The notes under the pieces were generated by a model, which was given only the letters and a program-made list of their open reading frames with translations, ran no database searches and was not told the origin of the DNA. From positions 1 to 34,910 of the forward strand of contig JAUXYJ010000084.1 in assembly GCA_030694465.1 (NCBI GenBank): DNA of 34,910 nucleotides, in the 5' to 3' direction. The position numbers and the translations under genes were made by a program. Below are positions 14,092 to 21,931 of this stretch, in pieces. The DNA comes from Deltaproteobacteria bacterium (GTDB taxonomy: Bacteria; Myxococcota_A; Polyangia; Polyangiales; Ga0077539). Position 1 is the stretch's first letter. Every line of letters begins with the position of its first letter.

Positions 14092-15016
14092 GGTCGCTCA
14101 CTGTCTTGAGGTTGAGCATCTCCAAGGCAAATCTAGCTGCCTGGTCTGCTGCAGTCTTGCGTGACGTTTCTATTTCGGTACGACTCTCAAGCGTCGCAAA
14201 GTCGGACACCCCCTTAATAACGATCCAGCGAATTTTTTTGTCACAGACTGCGACAACGCCTGCGGCTTCCATCTCGCCTCCGATGACTGGCTCACCAGTG
14301 AGTGGGATCCTTTTGATGAGCCCGTCCCGAAACGTCTTTGATGCGATGCGAGCTCCTCCGGAGAGGAGTTTGCCGAAGTGGATCTTGGTGCTTGGAACTG
14401 CAGGGCTTTTCCATGACGTTGCAGCTTCGCGACAGCGGGTGATCCAGTGCTCGCTCGCCTTATGTTTGGCGCCCTTGGCATAGTCACTTGCAACCTCGTA
14501 GGGGATGCCGTTCACATCGTCCACCACATCGATTAGGTCGTAGAGGTGAAGTTCGGTTGAGACCAAAATATCGCCTTCTTGTTGGCGGCTTTCATCGCAA
14601 CCAAAAGCCGTTCCCACCAGAACGAAGCTCTTTGCGCCGGTCTCAAGGCTCGCGCGTTGGCACGCGAGGACTGAGCCGTTGTTGCCATAGGAGCCCATCG
14701 ATTTGAGCTTGAGCACGGCGATCATTTGGTTCTCTGACGTTGTGATCCGAAAGTAGGTTGCCTCTTGGCCTTGGACCTTCTCGAAACCAAGGTTGAGTAA
14801 CTTTGCATGCTTTTCTACAGCATCAAATTCACTCTGGGTCGCAGTCACTAAGAGAACATCGGCCGCGATCTTGGCCTGGGAGACAGTTCGCTCCACCGCG
14901 TCGATGCCCCACTCGAGGACATCGTTCAGTGCGTCTTCGTAAGGGCGCCCTTGCTTTTTCGCGAGTCCCTTCACTCGCTTCAGGAGCCGCCCATTCTTTG
15001 TTGCCATAGCCCTCAA
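14084..15016 (-). CDS. Nucleoside phosphorylase/nucleosidase superfamily protein, possible defence effector
   Basis: A 310-residue protein. The first ~50 residues are a basic helical extension, and the rest matches the PNP/MTA-SAH nucleosidase fold: VLLVTATQSEFDAV (about 54-67), VLVGTAFG (132-139), GDILVSTELHLYD (148-160), SGGARIASKTFRD (219-231), GGEMEAAG (246-253, ribose-binding Met-Glu) and KGVSDFA (268-274, whose Asp is the usual catalytic acid). The family cleaves N-glycosidic bonds of purine nucleosides or nucleotides. Stand-alone and fused members occur as effectors in several antiphage systems, so a nucleotide-depleting role is possible but unproven. The start used is the TTG at 15016 with GGAGG 8 nt upstream; an ATG at 15007 is the alternative. 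It overlaps its partner gene by 8 nt. Confidence 0.82.
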   Translation of the reverse strand: MRAMATKNGRLLKRVKGLAKKQGRPYEDALNDVLEWGIDAVERTVSQAKIAADVLLVTATQSEFDAVEKHAKLLNLGFEKVQGQEATYFRITTSENQMIAVLKLKSMGSYGNNGSVLACQRASLETGAKSFVLVGTAFGCDESRQQEGDILVSTELHLYDLIDVVDDVNGIPYEVASDYAKGAKHKASEHWITRCREAATSWKSPAVPSTKIHFGKLLSGGARIASKTFRDGLIKRIPLTGEPVIGGEMEAAGVVAVCDKKIRWIVIKGVSDFATLESRTEIETSRKTAADQAARFALEMLNLKTVSDHG

Positions 15017-15024
15017 TTCCCCAT

Positions 15025-15029
15025 CCTCC
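15025..15029 (-). promoter_or_regulatory. Shine-Dalgarno GGAGG favouring the TTG start of the phosphorylase-fold gene
   Basis: Read on the minus strand, GGAGG lies 8 nt before TTG (15016-15014) but 17 nt before the ATG at 15007. This favours the TTG start. A second GAGGG directly before the ATG is only 2 nt away, which is too close. Confidence 0.45.
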
Positions 15030-15069
15030 GCAGAACGAGTTGCCGTTAAAGAGGTCCAGAATCTAGCGT

Positions 15070-15099
15070 GCTTACGGTGTAAGCTTAGGGTGTAAGGGC
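15070..15099. repeat. Direct repeat, right copy, at the 3' end of the TPR/HEAT gene
   Basis: 15077-15099 is identical to 13437-13459. On the minus strand this copy encodes the final Ala-Leu-Thr-Pro and the TAA stop (15085-15087) of the TPR/HEAT gene. The second 13-bp unit here is cttacggtgtaag. Confidence 0.9.
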
Positions 15100-18000
15100 C
15101 GCTTGCGCAGCCTCTCGCACTGCCGTGTCTGTGTCCTCCCGTGAGGCCTGCGTGAGGGCGGCGCGGCTCTGGGCTAAGTGCTCAGGACGCGCGAGGGCGC
15201 GCACTGCGGCGACGCGCACATAGGCGAACGCGTCCTGTGTCAGGGTCTGGACGAGGGCGTCTCGGGCAGCGTTCCCTGCAAAATGTCCCAGGGCTGACGC
15301 AGCACGTGTGCGCACGAGCCAGTGGGTCGTAGGCGCGAGCCGGGAGGTCAGCGCGACCACGGTCTCGGGCGTGGGGGCAAGTGTTGCAACGGCGTCCATC
15401 GCGCGCGAGGCGACCTGTTCGTCTTCGTCGAGGCACGCGCGTACGAGGGCAGCAAGGGCGCCCGCGCCGCTCTGGGTAAGGACGGTCACAGCGGCCTGGC
15501 GCACCTCGACCTGCGGGTGCGTGGCGTGTGCAGCGATCTCTTCTACGAGGGCCACACGGACGCGCTGCAGCGAGGCTTGAAGCGCTGGGGTCGCGCGCAC
15601 ATCGTCGGCGCTCACGAGCGGGTCCAGCGCGTCCGGAGCGCGCAGCGCCAAGAGGACAGCCATCACGCGCTCTTGCAGACCGCCCAGAGCCTCGCGCGCG
15701 CTCTCGATGATCTCACGCTCAAACCGAGTGAGAGCCGCAGAGGCGACGACCGTGCGTCCTGGGGGGTCAAGGAGCGCGCGGAGCATCAGGTCTCCGCTGC
15801 GGGCCAGGGTGGTGTCTTCGAGGGTGCGGGCGCGCTCTTCGTCCAGGGCGCGGTCTCCGGCGAGCTGACCGAGGGCGCGGGCGGCAGCGCGGCGCACCGA
15901 GAGGGACCCTGCATCGGGCAAAAAGAGCAGCCGTGTGAGCGCAACGGCGCTCTCGTGATGCTGGGCCACAGGGGCCGTGGCGATCGCGTACGCGCCGGCA
16001 GCGCGCAGCTCGGGGATCGATGCATCGAGCGAAGTGATCAGCGACGCGCGGTAGCTCGGCGCGACCTGTGAGCCCAGCGCGAAGAGCGCGGCGGCGCGGT
16101 GCATCTCGGGCGTAGTGCTGGCCTCGACCAAGCGCTGCAGGGCCGCGCGTGTGCGGGCATCGGGGGCGCGGCTGAGACCCACGATGGCCATCACCTGGGT
16201 GGCGGCGCGCGGGGCGCTCAGCATGCGCAAGAGGGTCTCTTGTGCGGGGCGCGTGGCGATGTGTGCGATGCCCCAGGTGGCGATCGAGGCGAGGGCTCCG
16301 TCTCCGCTGTCTCGGGCGAGGGTGGACAAGCGCGTGAGCGAGCGAGGGTCTCCGAGGGCGGCGGCGGCGAGCAGCGCAGACTGTCGCAGCGTCGCGCGGG
16401 CTTGGTCGTTTTCGGCCAGCGCGAGCAGGGCGCTTGCGGCGTTGGGGTTCGCAAGATAACCGAGAATATCCAGGGCAATCTGCTGTTGCGACGAGTCGGT
16501 GTCGCTCAGCGCGTCGAGCAACGGGGCCAGCGCGCGGGCGCCCATCCGGGCCAGGGCTGCGCGGGCCTCGCGGGCTTGCTCCGTCGAGCCCTCGCGCACA
16601 CGGTTGATCAGGGGTCTCGCGGCGGCGTCAAAGTACGAGACCAGCAAGCGTCTAAACACGCCGCGTGTGGGCTGGTTGGCGCTCGCTTGCGCGAGGTCGC
16701 GCTCAAGGAGATCTCCTACGCCCGCAGCGGGCGCGATCTGCACTGCGCGGCGCCCTGCGCGCAGGACGTACTCGTCGTCGGTCGAGAGCTGGATCACGCG
16801 ACGGTAGAGCGCGACGGCCTCGGGGGCCGCGCCGCGGTGGCCAAGGTAGAGCTCGGCGAGCTCGAAATACGTTGGAAAAAGCCGGTCATTGAGCTCGATC
16901 GCGCGACGCAACGACGCGATGGCGGCGTCGACGTTGCCTGCGGCGCGGTACATCCCGGCGAGTCGCAAATGGGCTGTCGCGTCTTGGTCATTGAGCTGCA
17001 CGGCACGCGAGGCGTAGGTCATCGCGTCGGCCTCGCGGTGCAGCGCGAGGGCGTGCTGGGCCATGCGCTGATAGAAGTCTCGCGCCCGTCGTGGTTCGGC
17101 CTCGCACAGGCGCTGCAGCGTCGCGATGGCCCCTTCGAAATCGCCGCGTTGCACTTGCACGCGCTCAAGCGCCTCGAGCGAGACCGAGTCGCCGGGCTCG
17201 GTGCGCACGATGTGTTGCAGTACGGGCTCAGCGTCGCTCCAGCGGTGCAGGTGCTGCAGCGCCTCGGCGAGGTCCCGCGCGGACTCGGTGTCTGTGGGCT
17301 CGCGCTGGACTCGCTCTTGAAGTCGCACGATTTCTGCGCTCAATCGTCCCTCGAGCTGCCACAAGCGCACGACACTCTGCCGCGCCGCGCGCCGGATCCC
17401 GCGGTCTGTTCGAGCGCGGGCGAGCACCTCGCGCCACTGCACAATCGCGGGATCAAACTGCCTCAGGCGCTCGAGCACCTCGGCGTAGCGGAGCCTCGCG
17501 TCGACGTCGTCGGGTCTGCGCTCGGTGGCCTCGCGAAACATCTCGGCGGCCTCTGCGAGCATCCCGTTGTCAAAGTACACATTGCCGAGCGCGAGGGCGC
17601 CGCGGCCACGGTCACGCGAGGTGTCCAAGATCCGACGCCACGTGGCCAGGGCGCGGTCTCGCTGGTCGGCCTCCATGTACTGTCGACCCAGCGCGGCGAG
17701 GGCGACCGGAGAGCTTGGGTCGAGTCTCGCGACCAGCTCGGTCTCGCGCAAGGACTCGGCGCGCATGGCGTAGCGCGCGTACACTTCGGCGAGGCGCTCA
17801 TGCACGGCCGAGTCACTCCCTGCGCGGCGCGAACACTCTGCGAGCATGCGCACGGCTTCGTCTCGGTGGCCGCTGTTGACCAGCAGGTCTGCGAGCTCGA
17901 TCACCCAGTCGGTCTCACGCGGGGCCAAGCGAACGAGCTGGCGATACGCAGCGATTTCTTCTTCGCGCATCCCGACACGGCGATAGACCTGCGCGAGGGC

Positions 18001-19164
18001 GCGCTGTGCATCGACGTCGGTGCGTCGTGCGGCGACTGCGCGTTGGTAGGCGCGGATGGCGGCAGGGGCGTCTCCGGCTTGGTCATGCAAGCGCCCGAGC
18101 AACATCGCGCGCTGAAATGTGTCGCTCCCACCCGTCATGCGCTCGAGCTCAGCGATCCAGGGTGAGAGCTGATTTTGCGCGACAAAAGACTCGGTCATCG
18201 CGTCGTAGAGCTCACGCCGTACGCCCGCGTCTGCGCCGGCGATGCGCAGGGCCCTGCGGTAGCTCTCGATCGCGCGGTCATGGTGTCCTGCGCCCGCGTG
18301 GGCTCGCCCGAGGTCACGCAGCACCGGAGGCAACACGCGGTTGTCTCCTGAGAGCGCGCGCACGAGCGACTCGAACTCGGTCACTGCGTCGTCAAAGAGC
18401 CTGCGTTGCAACAGGGCGTCCGCGAGCTCTCGGCGCACGGTGAGGCTGTTGGGGTCGAGGGCGAGCAGGCGCGTGTGATACCTCCGCGCGGCGGGCAGAT
18501 CGTTGGCCACGAGCGAGAGCTCGATGAGCTGGCGCAGCGCCTCGGACTGGGTGCGTCGGTCGGTGCTTCGAGCGAGCACCCGCTCACGCGCAGCGCGCTC
18601 GTCTGCGGCGCGATCCATGCGGTGATACAGGTCCGCCATGGCGCGCGCGGGTGCGGCGTTCTGTGGGGAAATTCGCTCGGCAGCTTGATACTCGCGCAGG
18701 GCCTCGTCGACGCGCCCAGCTTCTCGGTACAGGTGCCCCAAGGCGAGCCGTGGGCTGAGCTCCGAGGGTCTCTCGCGTGCACGGCGCTCAAAGTCTGTGA
18801 CCAGCGCGTCGATGTTTCCGTCGCGCTCGCGGACCATGCGGAGCAAGACCACCATCGGGCCGCCGTCCTCGGCCGCGTTGCGCAGGACCGACTCGGTCAT
18901 GGCCGAGATCATCCGCGCGGTGCGGTCGCCGGTGTTCGTACGCGGCGTCGTTGTCCCCGGCTGTGTGGCTGGGCGTGTGCCCGGACGTGTGCCCGGACGT
19001 GTACCAGGGCGTGTACCAGGGCGTGTGCCTGGGCGACGGGTGATCCCCCAGTCGTCGACGGGTTGTGCCTCTGCGCGCGCGGGGCCCACCGAGACCGCCG
19101 CGGCACCGAGGAGCGATACCAGCAACAGCAGAGGTCCACGCTTTGATCTCGTCACGATGCGCAT
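15085..19164 (-). CDS. Large exported TPR and HEAT repeat protein
   Basis: A 1,359-residue protein. A signal peptide is evident (basic MRIVTRSKRG, then a Leu/Val-rich core, cleavage near ARAEA about residue 33). A tandem Arg-Pro-Gly-Thr linker (about residues 44-63) follows. Residues about 110-830 carry many ~34-residue tetratricopeptide repeats, recognisable by repeated phrases such as LGHLYREAGRVDEALREYQ. Residues about 830-1359 carry HEAT/armadillo-type repeats (VRRAAARALGQLAGD, VRTRAASALGHFAG). No catalytic motif is seen, so a periplasmic or surface scaffold is most likely. The last four residues and stop lie in the right-hand direct repeat of the adjacent cassette. It is followed by that cassette and preceded, 51 nt upstream, by the PEGA protein gene on the same strand. 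Confidence 0.88.
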   Translation of the reverse strand: MRIVTRSKRGPLLLLVSLLGAAAVSVGPARAEAQPVDDWGITRRPGTRPGTRPGTRPGTRPGTRPATQPGTTTPRTNTGDRTARMISAMTESVLRNAAEDGGPMVVLLRMVRERDGNIDALVTDFERRARERPSELSPRLALGHLYREAGRVDEALREYQAAERISPQNAAPARAMADLYHRMDRAADERAARERVLARSTDRRTQSEALRQLIELSLVANDLPAARRYHTRLLALDPNSLTVRRELADALLQRRLFDDAVTEFESLVRALSGDNRVLPPVLRDLGRAHAGAGHHDRAIESYRRALRIAGADAGVRRELYDAMTESFVAQNQLSPWIAELERMTGGSDTFQRAMLLGRLHDQAGDAPAAIRAYQRAVAARRTDVDAQRALAQVYRRVGMREEEIAAYRQLVRLAPRETDWVIELADLLVNSGHRDEAVRMLAECSRRAGSDSAVHERLAEVYARYAMRAESLRETELVARLDPSSPVALAALGRQYMEADQRDRALATWRRILDTSRDRGRGALALGNVYFDNGMLAEAAEMFREATERRPDDVDARLRYAEVLERLRQFDPAIVQWREVLARARTDRGIRRAARQSVVRLWQLEGRLSAEIVRLQERVQREPTDTESARDLAEALQHLHRWSDAEPVLQHIVRTEPGDSVSLEALERVQVQRGDFEGAIATLQRLCEAEPRRARDFYQRMAQHALALHREADAMTYASRAVQLNDQDATAHLRLAGMYRAAGNVDAAIASLRRAIELNDRLFPTYFELAELYLGHRGAAPEAVALYRRVIQLSTDDEYVLRAGRRAVQIAPAAGVGDLLERDLAQASANQPTRGVFRRLLVSYFDAAARPLINRVREGSTEQAREARAALARMGARALAPLLDALSDTDSSQQQIALDILGYLANPNAASALLALAENDQARATLRQSALLAAAALGDPRSLTRLSTLARDSGDGALASIATWGIAHIATRPAQETLLRMLSAPRAATQVMAIVGLSRAPDARTRAALQRLVEASTTPEMHRAAALFALGSQVAPSYRASLITSLDASIPELRAAGAYAIATAPVAQHHESAVALTRLLFLPDAGSLSVRRAAARALGQLAGDRALDEERARTLEDTTLARSGDLMLRALLDPPGRTVVASAALTRFEREIIESAREALGGLQERVMAVLLALRAPDALDPLVSADDVRATPALQASLQRVRVALVEEIAAHATHPQVEVRQAAVTVLTQSGAGALAALVRACLDEDEQVASRAMDAVATLAPTPETVVALTSRLAPTTHWLVRTRAASALGHFAGNAARDALVQTLTQDAFAYVRVAAVRALARPEHLAQSRAALTQASREDTDTAVREAAQAALTP
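18974..19034. repeat. 12-bp tandem repeat encoding Arg-Pro-Gly-Thr units
   Basis: Five 12-bp units encode RPGT repeats in the linker after the signal peptide of the TPR/HEAT protein. Two units read cgtgtgcccgga, two read cgtgtaccaggg and one reads cgtgtgcctggg on the plus strand. The differences are synonymous, so the peptide repeat is exact while the DNA repeat is not. Confidence 0.85.
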
Positions 19165-19215
19165 GAGTATGGCGCATGTACGGGCCTCGCGCGATGTGCT
19201 CTTTGGCGTGTAAAT

Positions 19216-20211
19216 TCAGCGAGGATCGCGCAGTGTCTCGAGGACCATCCCGGTGGTCCCGCCGTACAGGTCTCTCGGCGCGAGCACCACGCCAAGCACG
19301 ATGGCGGTCGCCACCGCGGCGACCCCGAGTCCTACGCCCGTCCAGAGCCAAGGGTTAGAGACCATCGAGCGCTGCACGACGGGACGCGCGGTGAGCGAAA
19401 AGTGCAGCGTCGCTTGCTCGCCAGAGCGAAGAGTAATCCATTGGTCATGCTGTAAATATCCTGGCGATTGCAGTGTTAGTCCGTGCCTCCCGGGCGGCAG
19501 CTGGAGGGCGGTGTCAAGGGCCGCAGAGGCGCCATCGATCGAGAGGGTCGCGGTGCCAGGGAGGGCCGTGATACGCAGGCTCGCCGCGAGCTCACAGCGC
19601 AACGCAACACGCAGCTCGATGCGCTCGCCAGGGCCGGGTGCGACGGTCTGCTGGTGTGCCGCGCAGCCCTCTCGGCGCACCTCAAGGGTGTGTGAGCGGG
19701 GGTCCATCAAGACCTCTCGCGTTGCGGGGCTCGCGGGCTGAGCGTCTGCGATTTGTCCGTCCAAGAGCAGCGTCGCGTCGAGCGGATCGATCGTGAGAAA
19801 CGCGCGCGCGATGCTCTGCCGGGTGACCGCCAATTGGGTCTGCGCGCTGGTGTACCGCTCGCCCTCGGCTGCAGGATCTGCGACCAACCGCAGGTAGTCT
19901 TCGAACGCTGCGACGGCCTCGATGGCGTGCCCGAGGCGCACGAGCGAGTTGGCGAGATTGAGCGCTGCGCTGGGCCGCGCGACCAAGCGCCGCGAGCGCC
20001 GAAACGCCTCGGCCGCTTCGCCCCATCGCTCGGCCCGCGCGAGCGCTACGCCCTGCTCAAACGCCGACCGCGCTTCAAGCTCAGCCTGCGCCGGGCTCTG
20101 CGTCGCGGGGGGGGTCTGTGCCGCGCCCAGGGCTGGCAGCGCGAGGGCACCCGCGCAGAGCGCGATCGATGCCAAATATCTAGAACTCTTCGCCATCTGA
20201 GTGGCTGCCAT
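19216..20211 (-). CDS. Exported TPR/PEGA domain protein with C-terminal membrane helix
   Basis: A 331-residue protein. A signal peptide runs to about residue 31 (LALPALGAAQ). A helical TPR-like region of about 45-130 follows (AFEQGVALARAERWGEAAEAFR). A PEGA-like beta domain at about 210-275 has the pattern 'ATLSIDG...L.PGRHGLTLQSPGY'. A hydrophobic helix at about 288-311 (WTGVGLGVAAVATAIVLGVVL) has a short tail after it. This layout is common in myxobacterial proteins encoded beside Ser/Thr kinases, and here the kinase gene ends 40 nt upstream on the same strand. An in-frame ATG at 20196 is an alternative start, and neither start has a clear ribosome site. It probably works in the envelope with the kinase; the ligand is unknown. 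Confidence 0.85.
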   Translation of the reverse strand: MAATQMAKSSRYLASIALCAGALALPALGAAQTPPATQSPAQAELEARSAFEQGVALARAERWGEAAEAFRRSRRLVARPSAALNLANSLVRLGHAIEAVAAFEDYLRLVADPAAEGERYTSAQTQLAVTRQSIARAFLTIDPLDATLLLDGQIADAQPASPATREVLMDPRSHTLEVRREGCAAHQQTVAPGPGERIELRVALRCELAASLRITALPGTATLSIDGASAALDTALQLPPGRHGLTLQSPGYLQHDQWITLRSGEQATLHFSLTARPVVQRSMVSNPWLWTGVGLGVAAVATAIVLGVVLAPRDLYGGTTGMVLETLRDPR

Positions 20212-20250
20212 TGGTACACGAAGCGCGCACAGAGTTCACTGCGCGAGGTG

Positions 20251-21753
20251 CTACCACGTGGGGCTGATGACCATGGTCCCGTGGCGCTGCGGGGCCGTCG
20301 GCGCAGCGGCCGGGGGCTCTCGTGAAGGGCTCTGCCCCGTCACGGTGTGCCGTGTGGGATGGCTCGCCCGCGAGGGGCGCCCACGGCGGACCTCGGTGGG
20401 CGCGACCGACGCGACCGACGCGACCGACGGGATCGCGGGGGCGGCGTCCGCGACCACCGCAAGCGTCTGTACAGGGGCCTGTGCGAGGCTCGTGGGCGGC
20501 GCGATGGGCTGGGGTGCGGCAGTGCGCGTAGCGATCACGGTCGGAGATACGCTGGCGGCACGAACCGCACGAGGAGGGCGCATCGCAGCCACAGTGACCA
20601 GCACGGCGAGACACGCAGCGCCCACGATGGCGAGTGCGGTCCCCGGTGCGCGCGGAGCGTGTTTGGGAGCCTCCGTCGACGCGGTCACCGCTGCGACGCT
20701 TGCGGACATGCTGGGCGAACGCGTGAGTGGCGATACGAGGGTCGGCTGCAGCTCGGCGTTGAGCACGGGCAGTCTGCGCAAGGGGTCGGTCTCGTTGGGG
20801 TCGGACACCCTCTCGATCGCCGTGGGCGCGTCTGCATCGAACGGGCCGTTGGCCTCTGTGATCAGCGATTGACGCAGCGAAATCTCAGAGTCAACCCCCG
20901 CCTGGATCATCGCGTCGAGCATCGCGCGCATGTGCAGTGGGCGCAGTGTGCGGTCGGTTGAGAGCGCGCGGTCGATCACCAAAGCGACCGCCGCGGGGAC
21001 ATCGCTGCGGCACGTGAGCAGAGGGCTCGCGGACTCGGTCAGCAGCCGCGCGAGGATGGCGGTAGGCGACGCGCCATCAAACGGCGTGCAAAGTGACAGG
21101 CACTCGTACCAAACGATCCCCATGGCCCACACGTCCGCGCGCGCGTCGAGGTCATGCACTCCGCGGGCCTGCTCGGGGGCCATGTACTGCGGTGTCCCGA
21201 TGATCACGCCTTCGCGGGTGCTCGACGAGGTGTCGAGGTCGAGCACTTTGGCGATCCCAAAATCGAGCAACGTGGGCACGACAACGTCCGTGTCGTTGCG
21301 CGCGAGAAAGATATTCTCGGGCTTCACGTCCCGGTGAATGATCCCGCGCTCGTGTGCGATGGCCAGCGCGTTCATTACGGGCAAAAGCGCCGCGTAGCAC
21401 TCGCTGACGGTCATCGCGCCGCCGCGACTCAGGCGATCGGCGAGGGTCTCGCCCTCAAGCTTGGAGAGCGCAAGGTAAGCGCCGCCCTCGGGCAGCGCGC
21501 CCATGTCCAAGACCTCGACGACGTTGGGATGTCGAAAGCTCGCAGCGGCACGCGCTTCACGCAGAAATCTCCGGACAATCTCAGGGTTTTGCGCCAGCTG
21601 CGGCTGAAGCACTTTGATCGCCACTTGACGCTGCGTCCACGTGTGCGTCGCCGCAAAGACCGTCGCCATTCCGCCTCGGCCCAGCACCGATTGGACGAGG
21701 TATTTTCCGTCAATCGTAGAGCCAATGCGTTCGTCGTCGGTCAAGATGGGCAT
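20251..21753 (-). CDS. PknB-type Ser/Thr protein kinase with one transmembrane helix
   Basis: A 500-residue Hanks-type kinase. The catalytic domain (about 16-285) is complete: the Gly loop LGRGGMATVF (24-33), ATP-anchoring Lys47 in VAIKVL, HRDVKPEN (140-147), DFG (164-166) and the GTPQYMAPEQ activation segment (186-195). A Pro/Ala-rich linker leads to a transmembrane helix at about 371-391 (TALAIVGAACLAVLVTVAAM). About 110 low-complexity residues rich in Pro, Ala, Thr and Ser follow and would lie outside the membrane, with no recognisable sensor domain. It transcribes toward the PEGA gene, with which it probably forms an operon, and is divergent from the RCC1-repeat gene. A 9-bp tandem (gcgaccgac, three copies at 20402-20428) encodes SVASVASVA. 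Confidence 0.93.
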   Translation of the reverse strand: MPILTDDERIGSTIDGKYLVQSVLGRGGMATVFAATHTWTQRQVAIKVLQPQLAQNPEIVRRFLREARAAASFRHPNVVEVLDMGALPEGGAYLALSKLEGETLADRLSRGGAMTVSECYAALLPVMNALAIAHERGIIHRDVKPENIFLARNDTDVVVPTLLDFGIAKVLDLDTSSSTREGVIIGTPQYMAPEQARGVHDLDARADVWAMGIVWYECLSLCTPFDGASPTAILARLLTESASPLLTCRSDVPAAVALVIDRALSTDRTLRPLHMRAMLDAMIQAGVDSEISLRQSLITEANGPFDADAPTAIERVSDPNETDPLRRLPVLNAELQPTLVSPLTRSPSMSASVAAVTASTEAPKHAPRAPGTALAIVGAACLAVLVTVAAMRPPRAVRAASVSPTVIATRTAAPQPIAPPTSLAQAPVQTLAVVADAAPAIPSVASVASVAPTEVRRGRPSRASHPTRHTVTGQSPSREPPAAAPTAPQRHGTMVISPTW

Positions 21754-21931
21754 AGGGGCGGTCGTGGAGGTCGGGGTGACTCAGTGGTCAATGGCCAACA
21801 ACACAGCCGAGAGTCTACACGCGAGTCCTATCCAGACGCCACGGCTCTACATGTTTAGGTAAAATAACAAATACTCGCAGACGGCGCGCCGTTGCGCCTA
21901 GCGCGGACCCACGCGTATAGCGTTGGCTGTG
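21754..21931. promoter_or_regulatory. Divergent intergenic region with an A+T-rich core
   Basis: This 178-bp gap separates the kinase (-) from the RCC1 gene (+) and should hold both promoters. Around 21847-21876 the base composition turns sharply A+T-rich. It contains TAAAAT (21860-21865), a possible -10 element for the plus strand, without a convincing -35 partner. No operator or riboswitch was recognised. Confidence 0.3.

Larger units (their letters stand above)
13430..15099. mobile_element. Putative inserted two-gene cassette flanked by direct repeats
   Basis: Two overlapping minus-strand genes are bounded on both sides by a 23-bp perfect direct repeat with no other gene inside. Base composition drops: the line at 13501-13560 has 30 G+C of 60, against 40 of 60 at 17401-17460 in the neighbouring gene. 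The right-hand repeat supplies the last codons and stop of the TPR/HEAT gene, as attachment sites at gene 3' ends often do. No integrase or transposase is encoded, so any movement must have been in trans. The alternative is that the repeats are copies of a dispersed intergenic element unrelated to the insertion. Confidence 0.5.

Noticed and set aside
14084..15016. Phosphorylase-fold protein as a housekeeping MTA/SAH nucleosidase (mtnN)
   Set aside because: It is longer than typical MtnN, has an extra basic helical N-terminus, lies in an atypical-composition repeat-bounded cassette and is coupled to an unknown gene, so a housekeeping symbol is not justified.
16099..18165. Long plus-strand open frame (688 codons) opposite the TPR/HEAT gene
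   Set aside because: The minus-strand frame has a clear signal peptide and TPR/HEAT repeats. The plus frame is a composition shadow of high-GC coding DNA with no recognisable domain.
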